DNA of 64,000 nucleotides from Maribacter sp. PR1 (GTDB taxonomy: Bacteria > Bacteroidota > Bacteroidia > Flavobacteriales > Flavobacteriaceae): contig NZ_JAQPCG010000007.1 in the NCBI RefSeq assembly GCF_028464145.1, forward strand, positions 62,001-126,000, given 5' to 3'. The notes below the pieces were generated by a model. That model was not told the origin of the DNA and searched no databases. It worked only from the letters and a program-made list of their open reading frames with translations. The position numbers and the translations under genes are program-made. This document shows, in pieces, positions 18,143 to 25,875 of the stretch. Within the stretch, counting starts at the first letter, position 1; every line of letters begins with the position of its first letter.

Positions 18143-18697
18143 TTGAGCCAAAGTAAGGTACATATTGATAATTTAATACAATCGTGCAAAGAAGGTAATC
18201 AGAGTGCACAAATGGAAGTTTACAATCGGTATTACAAAGCGATGTACAACACTGCTTACCGAATTGTAAAGCATAGTGCAGAAGCTGAGGATATAATGCA
18301 GGAATCGTTTTTAAACGCGTTTACGAAACTGCATACGTTTAGGGGTGACGTTACTTTTGGCGCTTGGCTTAAAAGAATTGTAGTAAACAACAGTATTTAC
18401 CATTACAAAAAGCAACGAAAAAAGAATGAAGTTGCACTAGATGGAATAATGTACAAGGTCGAAGATAATGACGGAATTGCTTCGGATCATGTGTTTGCTG
18501 AACAAAAGGCTCAAAAAGTAATGGAAACCATGAAACGTTTAAAAGATAATTACAGAATTTCTTTGACCTTACATTTAATCGAAGGATATGATTACGAAGA
18601 AATATGTTCAATTATGAATATTAGCTACGCTAATTGTAGAACGACGATATCCAGGGCAAAGGAAAGTCTTAGAAAAGAAATGCTAATTGCAAACTGA
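18143..18697 (+). CDS. ECF-type RNA polymerase sigma factor
   Basis: A 184-residue sigma-70 family factor with only regions 2 and 4. Region 2 spans about residues 25-90 (YNRYYKAMYNTAYRI, EDIMQESFLNAFTKL, TFGAWLKRIVVNN). Region 4 spans about 125-180 (LTLHLIEGYDYEEICSIM, YANCRTTISRAKESLRK). The frame begins at a TTG at 18143; no upstream ATG is available and an internal ATG would cut region 2, so TTG is preferred. Its TGA overlaps the ATG of the next gene (TGATGG), giving translational coupling. It is likely the regulator of the four-gene module to 21101. Confidence 0.92.
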   Translation: MSQSKVHIDNLIQSCKEGNQSAQMEVYNRYYKAMYNTAYRIVKHSAEAEDIMQESFLNAFTKLHTFRGDVTFGAWLKRIVVNNSIYHYKKQRKKNEVALDGIMYKVEDNDGIASDHVFAEQKAQKVMETMKRLKDNYRISLTLHLIEGYDYEEICSIMNISYANCRTTISRAKESLRKEMLIAN

Positions 18698-19257
18698 TGG
18701 AAGAAGAAAATTTAGAAGAGTTATTTAAAAACCTGGAAGGTCATTTTGACTCCTTAGAGCCAGAGTTGGGTCACGAACAGCGGTTTTTGACCAAGCTCAA
18801 TGAACCTAAAAAAAAGGTATCAATTAGAACCCTCCCCATTATTTGGTGGAAACCACTGTCCATTGCTGCGTCCCTGGCTTTATTAGTGGCCCTGATTTAT
18901 GGTCAGCTTGATTTGAGCCCCAGTTTAGAAGAGCAAGTTGCGGATATCTCCCCAGAAGTTGCAAATACCCAATTTTATTTTGCGAGCTTAATTGAGGAGC
19001 AGGTAAGGGAATTAGAAGCAGAAGATTCACCGGAAACCAAAAAGATTATTTCCGATACTATGAATCAATTAAAAAAACTGGAACAGGATTATAGCCATTT
19101 GGAGAGCGAACTACTTAAAGGAGGAAACAGTAAATTGATATTGAGCGCCATGATTACCAATTTCCAAACCAGAATTGACTTGTTAAATGATGTTTTGAGC
19201 CAAATTGAAACTATTAAAAATCTAAAAAAATACGATGATGAAAACTTTACTATTTAA
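18697..19257 (+). CDS. single-pass membrane protein, putative anti-sigma factor
   Basis: A 186-residue protein with a charged N-terminal cytoplasmic part of about 45 residues, one membrane segment at about 47-68 (LPIIWWKPLSIAASLALL...) and a C-terminal portion with long heptad-like helices (SDTMNQLKKLEQDYSHLESE). The coupling to the ECF sigma gene and the N-in topology are what an anti-sigma factor would show, but I see no zinc-binding anti-sigma signature (HxxxCxxC). The name is therefore positional. It overlaps the next gene by about 20 nt. The periplasmic coiled coil could be the signal-sensing part. Confidence 0.8.
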   Translation: MEEENLEELFKNLEGHFDSLEPELGHEQRFLTKLNEPKKKVSIRTLPIIWWKPLSIAASLALLVALIYGQLDLSPSLEEQVADISPEVANTQFYFASLIEEQVRELEAEDSPETKKIISDTMNQLKKLEQDYSHLESELLKGGNSKLILSAMITNFQTRIDLLNDVLSQIETIKNLKKYDDENFTI

Positions 19258-20329
19258 ATACGGCGTACTTGCGCTATTCATCTGTCCTGGTCTCATTTTG
19301 GCCCATGATGGTAAGCTGAAAGGGAAGTATACCAAGGAAAAAACCATTAAAAAGGAATTCAAGGTAAACGCAGATGCTCTACTTAAAGTAGACAATAGCT
19401 ATGGTAATCTAAATATTACGTCTTGGAACGAAAATAGGATATTGATAGAAGTCCATATAAAAACTAATGGTAATAATGAGGAAAAAGTTCAACGCAAACT
19501 TGATGAAATTTCCGTAGATTTTGATGCCAGCAGTAGTGAAGTCTCGGCCGAAACCCAATTTAACGACAATAAAAGCGGTTGGGGTTGGAACTGGGGAAAG
19601 AATAACAACGTTAACATGCAAATTAACTATACCATTAAGCTGCCTATTAAAAATAGTATAAACCTGGATAACGATTATGGGTCTATAATTTTGGATCGTG
19701 TGGATGGACATGCGAAAATAAGCTGTGACTACGGAAGGTTGGAAATTGGAGAATTAAGGGGACGAAACAATTCGCTGAACTTTGATTATACATCAAACTC
19801 TACCATAGAATTTATCAATAGTGGTGAAATACGTGCAGATTATTCCGGATTTACGGTTGAAAAAGCTGGGGACCTAAAAGTGAATGCCGATTACACAAAT
19901 GCCAAAATAGACCAAATGGAAAATTTGGACTATAGTAGCGATTACGGTAAAATGGAAGTAGGCAATGTCAAAAGCATTACTGGAAGTGGTGACTACATAA
20001 CTATTAAATTAGGAAGTGTACATGGCAACGTCGACATTTCGTCCGACTATGGGTCAATTCGTATAGATGAACTTGCCGAAGATGCAGGCGATGTAGATAT
20101 TAGGTCGGACTATACGGGCGTCAAAATTGGTTATAATTCAAATTATCACTTTGATTTTAATATTACCACAAGTTACGCAGGTGTAAGTGGAAAAGATGAT
20201 TTTGTAACCCACATAAGCACAGAAAAATCCTCATCAAAACACTATGAAGGTTATTATGGAAGCAAAGGAAGCGGAAATATGGTTACCTTGAACAGTGATT
20301 ATGGAGGCATAAGTTTTACTAAAAATTAA
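19235..20329 (+). CDS. exported DUF4097-type beta-solenoid repeat protein
   Basis: A 364-residue protein with a Sec signal peptide (about residues 1-23, ending LILAHDG) and then beta-strand repeats. About twelve copies of a turn motif of the form [ND]-[DS]-Y-[GTSA] followed by a hydrophobic strand occur roughly every 20 residues (DNSYGNLNI, DNDYGSIIL, CDYGRLEI, SDYGKMEV, SDYGSIRI, SDYTGVKI, NSDYGGISF). This suggests a regular beta-helix. The family is DUF4097, often called adhesin-like without evidence. It starts within the previous gene (ATG at 19235 or 19238). It is probably periplasmic or surface-exposed and under the ECF sigma factor's control. Confidence 0.85.
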   Translation: MMKTLLFKYGVLALFICPGLILAHDGKLKGKYTKEKTIKKEFKVNADALLKVDNSYGNLNITSWNENRILIEVHIKTNGNNEEKVQRKLDEISVDFDASSSEVSAETQFNDNKSGWGWNWGKNNNVNMQINYTIKLPIKNSINLDNDYGSIILDRVDGHAKISCDYGRLEIGELRGRNNSLNFDYTSNSTIEFINSGEIRADYSGFTVEKAGDLKVNADYTNAKIDQMENLDYSSDYGKMEVGNVKSITGSGDYITIKLGSVHGNVDISSDYGSIRIDELAEDAGDVDIRSDYTGVKIGYNSNYHFDFNITTSYAGVSGKDDFVTHISTEKSSSKHYEGYYGSKGSGNMVTLNSDYGGISFTKN

Positions 20330-20342
20330 TATCAATCAATCC

Positions 20343-20357
20343 CTGAACTATGTTCAG
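20343..20357. repeat. perfect inverted repeat between DUF4097 and GIN genes
   Basis: CTGAAC-TAT-GTTCAG, 6-bp arms with a 3-nt spacer, lies 19 nt before the next ATG. No T run follows, so it is not a terminator. It could be an operator half-site pair or an mRNA hairpin. Confidence 0.4.
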
Positions 20358-20375
20358 ATTTAAATCAATTTAAAA

Positions 20376-21101
20376 ATGAAAAAAATCACAACACTAGCTA
20401 TCGTAATGGCCATGACCGTTTCTTGCTCCGCCCAATGGGGTAAAAGAATAAAAGGAAATGGTGACGAAGTAACTATAAATAGGACGATCGGCGAATATGA
20501 CGCCATTGCCGTTTCTGGTTGGTTCGATGTAAATCTTGTTGATGGTGCCGAAGGTAAATTAACCCTTACTGGAGAATCCAACTTATTGGAGTATATCATC
20601 ACAGAAGTGAATAATGGAAAATTAGTCATTAAGACAGAAAAGGGAGTTAACCTGAAACCTTCATCATGGAACAATGGCATTGTGATAACGGTTCCTGTTG
20701 AAAGTGTGGACGCCATTGCGCTATCGGGTTCAGGTGATATTGTAGGTAAGACTACCATAAGAACAAATAACTTGGACACTGCTATGTCGGGTTCAGGAGA
20801 TATCAGCTTGGATATTGATGCGGATACCGTTAGCGCCAGTATGTCTGGCTCCGGAGATATCATGTTAAGCGGTAGTACAAGAGATTTTGATGCTACCATT
20901 TCGGGCAGCGGAGACATAAAGGCATTCGACTTGGAGGCAGATAATGTAGATGCAACCGTTTCAGGTTCAGCTGATATTAAAGTCACGGCCAATAAAATGC
21001 TTAAAGCAAGGGTTTCAGGCTCTGGTGATATTACCTATAAAGGCAATCCGGAAAAACTGGATACCAAAACCTCGGGCTCTGGGGACATTTCGAAAGGATA
21101 A
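20376..21101 (+). CDS. head GIN domain (DUF2807) exported protein
   Basis: A 241-residue secreted protein or lipoprotein. The N-terminus MKKITTLAIVMAMTVSCSAQ gives a signal peptide ending near a Cys (VSC). Mature residues start with the GIN-domain opening (IGEYDAIAVSGWFDVNLVDG). Seven copies of SGSGDI or a close variant recur about every 17-20 residues between residues 112 and 240, forming a right-handed beta-solenoid in the family. It is 46 nt after the DUF4097 gene and is followed by a terminator, so it closes the ECF module. The function is unknown; cell-surface structure or stress protection is a guess. Confidence 0.88.
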   Translation: MKKITTLAIVMAMTVSCSAQWGKRIKGNGDEVTINRTIGEYDAIAVSGWFDVNLVDGAEGKLTLTGESNLLEYIITEVNNGKLVIKTEKGVNLKPSSWNNGIVITVPVESVDAIALSGSGDIVGKTTIRTNNLDTAMSGSGDISLDIDADTVSASMSGSGDIMLSGSTRDFDATISGSGDIKAFDLEADNVDATVSGSADIKVTANKMLKARVSGSGDITYKGNPEKLDTKTSGSGDISKG

Positions 21102-21130
21102 AATCAAAACAACGAACAATCAACAACTGG

Positions 21131-21158
21131 AAGGCCCCTTATTCAAGGGGTCTTTTTA
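21131..21158 (+). terminator. terminator of the ECF-GIN module
   Basis: CCCCTT, loop ATTC, AAGGGG followed by TCTTTTT. It overlaps the last codons of the convergent MFS gene. Confidence 0.75.
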
Positions 21159-22473
21159 ATTGCTTTACCCGAGTCAATAATAACATCCCCACCAAGAAAA
21201 AAACACCTAAAAAGATTATGGCACTACGCATACTGCCCGTGACCTGGGCGATAAATCCGTATAAAAAAGTTCCAATGATTATACCAATTTTTTCGGCCAC
21301 ATCGTAAAAACTAAAAAATGAAGTCGTGTCTTTTGTTTGTGGAATAAACTTGGAATACGTAGAGCGTGATAAAGCTTGGATTCCCCCCATAACCAAACCA
21401 ACACAACCGGCAGCGATGTAAAAATCTGTGGGAGTAATGACAAAATACGCATAAATGCAGATGGACACCCATAATGCATTGACCACAATCAATGTTTTAA
21501 TGTTTCCAAAATTCTTGGAGGCCCAAGCCGTGACAGATGCTCCTAAGATGGCGACAATTTGAATCACCAAAATACTGACTATTAGTCCAGTTGTGCGCTC
21601 AGTATTCGTTCCCCAATTTATTTCCTCTTCACCAAAGTAAGTCGCAATGAGCATTACCGTTTGTACGGCCATACTGTAAACAAAAAATGCACCTAAATAT
21701 CTTTTTAATCTAGTTTGATTTCCCAACTGGTGCCAGACCATTTTCAGTTCCCTAAACCCGTTAAGAACAACATTAGTCCGCTCCCCTTCTCTTTTATTTC
21801 CTTTTGGTAGGTAATAAAAGCTATACTGGGCAAAAACTATCCACCAAATCCCGACGGATACAAAAGAATACTTCATTGCTTTAATTTCCGCTACCCCATT
21901 GGCATCCGTAATAATTCCGAACATATTGGGCTTCATGACCATGCCCAAATTCACGATAAGTAATAAAACGCTCCCAATGTAACCTAGCGAAAATCCTTTG
22001 GCACTTACTGCGTCTTGCTGTTCCGGATACGCTACATCCGGTAAGTAGGAATTATTAATAGCAAAACTCACCCAAAATCCGACCAGTCCAAAGAAGTAGC
22101 ATATGAGCCCAAAATAAATATGTTCCAAAGAGAACCAATAGAGACCAATACATGATACCCCTCCTAAATAACAGAAAAACTGCATAAAAACTTTCTTGTT
22201 TCCCAAGTAATCCGCAATTCCAGAAATAAGAGGCGTTATTAAGGCAATGAATACGAAAGCCAGAGAAGTCGTGTAACTAATAAGTGGAGCCCTTGCAATT
22301 TCTCCTCCAAAAATAGTTACTTTATCAATTTCCGCCACCCGAAATAATGCTCCATAAAAAATGGGAAAAACAGCTGAGGAAATTACAAGACTGTAAACGG
22401 AGTTGGCCCAATCATAAAATGCCCAAGCGTTCAATAACTTTTTACTCCCCTTTAATACCAGTGTTCTTGCCAT
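21139..22473 (-). CDS. MFS transporter, UMF1/Atg22-like
   Basis: A 444-residue membrane protein with about twelve hydrophobic segments. The N-terminal NAWAFYDWANSVYSLVISSAVFP is the hallmark of the UMF1 (vacuole effluxer Atg22-like) MFS group. Other family features are ISGIADYLGNKK in the loop 2-3 region, FAINNSYLPDV, and GGIQALSRSTYSKFIP in the C-terminal half. Its substrate is not predictable; amino acid efflux is known for the yeast homologue only. It is downstream of the M48 gene, but a terminator hairpin separates them, so it has its own transcription. Confidence 0.88.
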   Translation of the reverse strand: MARTLVLKGSKKLLNAWAFYDWANSVYSLVISSAVFPIFYGALFRVAEIDKVTIFGGEIARAPLISYTTSLAFVFIALITPLISGIADYLGNKKVFMQFFCYLGGVSCIGLYWFSLEHIYFGLICYFFGLVGFWVSFAINNSYLPDVAYPEQQDAVSAKGFSLGYIGSVLLLIVNLGMVMKPNMFGIITDANGVAEIKAMKYSFVSVGIWWIVFAQYSFYYLPKGNKREGERTNVVLNGFRELKMVWHQLGNQTRLKRYLGAFFVYSMAVQTVMLIATYFGEEEINWGTNTERTTGLIVSILVIQIVAILGASVTAWASKNFGNIKTLIVVNALWVSICIYAYFVITPTDFYIAAGCVGLVMGGIQALSRSTYSKFIPQTKDTTSFFSFYDVAEKIGIIIGTFLYGFIAQVTGSMRSAIIFLGVFFLVGMLLLTRVKQLKRPLE

Positions 22474-22483
22474 TGAATAAAAT

Positions 22484-22510
22484 AAAAGCCGTTCGTTGGA
22501 ACGGCTTCAA
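22484..22510 (-). terminator. terminator of M48 protease gene
   Basis: AAGCCGTTC, loop GTTG, GAACGGCTT, with TTTTATTTT following on the minus strand. It lies between the M48 stop and the MFS start. Confidence 0.8.
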
Positions 22511-22531
22511 TATACAATAAATTGTTATTCC

Positions 22532-23341
22532 CTATTTGAAATTGGTCACTCCAAATTTAGCGGCTTCTTCAGCAGCCAATGGAGCCCAAGCAGTTAAGTT
22601 GTTGATTCTCGTATCATTGGAAGGGTGCGTACTCATAAACTCCGGTGGTGCCTGACCCCCACTATTTGCTTTCATTCTTTTCCAAAGTTCTGCCGCTTCG
22701 TATGGATCATATCCAGCAATTGCCATTATCTGTAATCCAATACGGTCCGCCTCCGTTTCATGCCCACGACTAAAGGGAAGCATTACGCCTACTTGTGAAC
22801 CAATACCATACGCTTGGTTAAACATATTTCTTTTTTCAGGATCCTGGATTGCAATATTGCCTGCCACTGCACCCAATTGCTGCAAAGTGCCGGCACTCAT
22901 TCTTTGCGCACCATGATCTGCAAGGGCGTGTGCTACTTCGTGCCCCATTACCACCGCTACACCTGTTTCACCCTGGCAAATGGGAAGAATACCCGTATAG
23001 AATACAATTTTTCCGCCTGGCATACACCAAGCGTTCACCGTTTCGTCCTTTACCAAATTGTATTCCCACTTGTAGTCATTTAAATACCCGGGATATCCAT
23101 TGGCTGCCAACCAACGTTCCGCGGCTGATGAGATTCTTTGACCTACCCTGGTTATCATATGGGCTTCGGATGTTCCTTCAACAACCTTATTTTCTCCTAA
23201 AAATTGATCGTATTGGGCAAACGCCATCGGAAAAATTTGACTATTGGGGTAAAAATTCAATGTTTTTTGACCTGTAAAAGGATTTACCTTACAAGCTGAA
23301 ACAGCTAAAAACAAGGAAATTACTAAAACTATTTTTTTCAT
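22532..23341 (-). CDS. M48-family metalloprotease lipoprotein
   Basis: A 269-residue lipoprotein. The signal peptide ends at AVSAC near residue 17. The zinc motif HEVAH is in MGHEVAHALADHG near residue 128, and the third ligand glutamate is in HETEADRIGL near residue 191. These are the M48 (HtpX/Oma1/BepA-like) signatures, without membrane helices beyond the signal. It probably acts in the periplasm on outer-membrane or misfolded proteins, as LoiP and BepA do in E. coli; which of these it corresponds to cannot be said. It has its own promoter (23370-23398) and terminator. Confidence 0.93.
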   Translation of the reverse strand: MKKIVLVISLFLAVSACKVNPFTGQKTLNFYPNSQIFPMAFAQYDQFLGENKVVEGTSEAHMITRVGQRISSAAERWLAANGYPGYLNDYKWEYNLVKDETVNAWCMPGGKIVFYTGILPICQGETGVAVVMGHEVAHALADHGAQRMSAGTLQQLGAVAGNIAIQDPEKRNMFNQAYGIGSQVGVMLPFSRGHETEADRIGLQIMAIAGYDPYEAAELWKRMKANSGGQAPPEFMSTHPSNDTRINNLTAWAPLAAEEAAKFGVTNFK

Positions 23342-23369
23342 TATTAGTGTATTATTGGACGGAAAATTA

Positions 23370-23398
23370 CAAAATTATTATTTTGAGGTAATGTGCAA
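23370..23398 (-). promoter_or_regulatory. promoter of M48 protease gene
   Basis: On the minus strand TTG (23398-23396), 18 nt, then TAATTTTG (23377-23370): both elements match the Bacteroidota consensus. It lies 29 nt before the ATG and overlaps the 3' end of the GH31 gene. Confidence 0.7.
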
Positions 23399-25777
23399 AA
23401 GCGTAAAGTTTTTGTCTATATGAAAGGTATTGTTACCATTTGGGCGTACCGATTTTAACGTAACTTCTTCATTGTCTACCTCCACCTTTCCAATTTTAAA
23501 AGGTAATCCATGAAAATTGAATTTTAGAGTTTCGTATTCAGTGATAAAACTACCATCCTTGAACTGCTGAATAGTCAAAGACTTTTCCTTTCCAGTCAAT
23601 TTAAAGTTTCTTAAAGAGTATCTGCCTTTTTTATAGTCGTATCCATCTTGTGCGTCCTCATACACCTCAGATGTTTCAACCCCAAGTTTAAAATAAGTAT
23701 CTAATATTAGTTCCTTAATTTCAACCTGACCTATATATTGCTGAATAGGATATTTAGGAATAACAGCACCAGCCTTAATGTAAATAGGCAACTTGTCCAA
23801 TTCAGCAGTTACCCAACGCTCCTTACCTCCATTCACTGAATCATTGGTCCAAAAATCATACCATCTCCCTTTGGGAAAATACATCCGTCTACCTTGGGCA
23901 TTTGGTTCTTGTATCGGACACACCAATATTTGATCTCCGAAAATAAATTCATCCGTTCTAAAATGTGTTTGAGTATCTTCCTGATCATAGTAAACAAGGG
24001 GCTTGATCATTGGAATATGATCTTTACTGTATTTGTAAAACATCGTATACAAATAAGGCAGTAATTGATAGCGTATTTCTATGAATTTTTTGACAATTTC
24101 GGTTATATCAGAGCCAAAAGACCAAGGCTCCTGATCCCCATGATCACCACTGGAATGCACTCTACAAAAAGGATGAAAAACCCCGAGTTGAACCCATCTT
24201 GCAAATAACTCTCCATTAGGTTGTTCGGCGAACCCACCAATATCCGAACCTGCAAAAGAATAGCCACTCATACACATACGTTGCATTTGTACATTGGCAA
24301 TCCAGAGATGTTCCCAAGTAGCCACGTTATCACCCGTCCAGGTTGAAGAATACCGCTGAGTACCCGCGTATGCCGCCCTTGTAATTACAAATGGCCTTTT
24401 GGGATACACGTATTTTTTTACCCCTTCGTAAGTAGCCCTTACCATTTGCATTCCGTAGACGTTATGCGCCTTCCTATGGGTACATGGATGACCATCGTAA
24501 TCGTGACGCGTATCCAAGGGTGCTGTTTTACTGGGAACCTCCATAACTGCAGGTTCATTCATATCGTTCCATACGGCATGAACTCCCAAATCTGACATAA
24601 ACTCCTTGTACAACTCTGCCCACCATTCTCTCACTTCAGGATTGGTGAAGTCTGGAAAATTACACTCTCCCGGCCAAACTTTACCGTGCATTAAGGGACC
24701 GTCTCCTCGCTTGCAGAAATAATCGTTCTCCAAGGCTTCATTGTATATCCAGTAATCCCGATCTATTTTTATACCGGGATCAATCATTATAACAGTCTTA
24801 AAACCTTCCGCTTCCAATTCGGAAATCATCCTTTTTGGGTCAGGAAAATGGTTTTTATCCCATGTAAAACACCTAAAACCATCCATATAATCGATATCCA
24901 GATATATGGCATCACAAGGAATTTGAAGATCTCTAAACTGTTTAGCGATTTCCTTGACATTACTTTCTGGGTAATAACTCCATTTGGATTGATGAAAGCC
25001 CAATGCCCAAAGCGGTGGCAGTTCTGGTGTTCCAGTTAAGTTGGAATAGGCGCCCACCACGGTAGACATATCTGGTCCATAGAAAAAATAATAGTTCATT
25101 TCACCACCATCTGCCCAAAAACTGGTAATATTCCTTCTTTCATGAGCAAAATCAAAATGGGTTTTAAAACTATTGTCAAAGAAAATACCATAAGCTTTTC
25201 CTTTATTGAGACCTATAAAGAAAGGAATAGCCTTGTACAAAGGATCTTGGTCTTTGCCGTATGCGTAAGAATCCGTTACCCAATTTTCCACACGCTTACC
25301 CTTTAGGTTGCTGTGTGTAGACTTATCTCCCATACCATAAAAACTCTCCCCGGTCTGGGTGATTTTACTCATCTTTACCGTGTTGCCACCATATTCATAG
25401 TTTTCTTCCCAGTGAAATCCAAGTTCATCCTCATTGATTATATTACCTTCTAAATCAGATACTTGGATCCTTAAGGTCATCTTATCTACCAAGATATGTA
25501 TCCTTGCCGTTTTGATTGTATATTCCGTTTCATTTTCATTTACATCCAAAACACTATATCCTAAGGATGCTTCCTCATCTATGGCATATGAAAAATCTGG
25601 TTCAAAAATATAATTGGTGGCATATCTAAAACGAATTACGCTACCTCTTAAAACCGTGATTTTAAGGACAACCCCGTTTTCAGTAGTAAAATAAAGATTA
25701 TGGTTGTCCTGCTTAAATTCGACTATATGGTTAGGGTATAAATTACCCTTGTATTCCAATTCCGTATTTGTAATCAT
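23378..25777 (-). CDS. GH31 family alpha-glucosidase-like enzyme
   Basis: A 799-residue glycoside hydrolase of family 31. The nucleophile motif is VWNDMNEPAV (Asp in WNDMNE) near residue 400, and the acid/base region is WTGDNVATWEHL near 482. FWADGGEMNYYFFYGPD and GFHQSKWSYY at the start of the catalytic barrel and HPFCRVHSSGD are also typical. There is no signal peptide, so it is probably cytoplasmic and cleaves terminal alpha-linked glucose from maltodextrin or glycogen-derived oligosaccharides. The next gene on the strand upstream is glgB, separated by about 98 nt. Alpha-xylosidase activity also occurs in GH31 and cannot be excluded. Confidence 0.92.
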   Translation of the reverse strand: MITNTELEYKGNLYPNHIVEFKQDNHNLYFTTENGVVLKITVLRGSVIRFRYATNYIFEPDFSYAIDEEASLGYSVLDVNENETEYTIKTARIHILVDKMTLRIQVSDLEGNIINEDELGFHWEENYEYGGNTVKMSKITQTGESFYGMGDKSTHSNLKGKRVENWVTDSYAYGKDQDPLYKAIPFFIGLNKGKAYGIFFDNSFKTHFDFAHERRNITSFWADGGEMNYYFFYGPDMSTVVGAYSNLTGTPELPPLWALGFHQSKWSYYPESNVKEIAKQFRDLQIPCDAIYLDIDYMDGFRCFTWDKNHFPDPKRMISELEAEGFKTVIMIDPGIKIDRDYWIYNEALENDYFCKRGDGPLMHGKVWPGECNFPDFTNPEVREWWAELYKEFMSDLGVHAVWNDMNEPAVMEVPSKTAPLDTRHDYDGHPCTHRKAHNVYGMQMVRATYEGVKKYVYPKRPFVITRAAYAGTQRYSSTWTGDNVATWEHLWIANVQMQRMCMSGYSFAGSDIGGFAEQPNGELFARWVQLGVFHPFCRVHSSGDHGDQEPWSFGSDITEIVKKFIEIRYQLLPYLYTMFYKYSKDHIPMIKPLVYYDQEDTQTHFRTDEFIFGDQILVCPIQEPNAQGRRMYFPKGRWYDFWTNDSVNGGKERWVTAELDKLPIYIKAGAVIPKYPIQQYIGQVEIKELILDTYFKLGVETSEVYEDAQDGYDYKKGRYSLRNFKLTGKEKSLTIQQFKDGSFITEYETLKFNFHGLPFKIGKVEVDNEEVTLKSVRPNGNNTFHIDKNFTLLHITSK

Positions 25778-25875
25778 AACATGAAGAAATTTGACATCAG
25801 CAAAAGAAGTACAATATCGGATAATATTATAATATTAACCTAGCGATTAAACTCTAAAACGATTAAAGTTATTTG

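Noticed and set aside
20360-20992. 210-residue antisense open frame opposite the GIN gene
   Set aside because: It mirrors the SGSGDI codon repeats. The peptide is low-complexity, and the plus-strand gene has a signal peptide and known domain.
22849-23277. 142-residue antisense open frame opposite the M48 gene
   Set aside because: It has no domain or start context and overlaps a gene with intact HEVAH motif.
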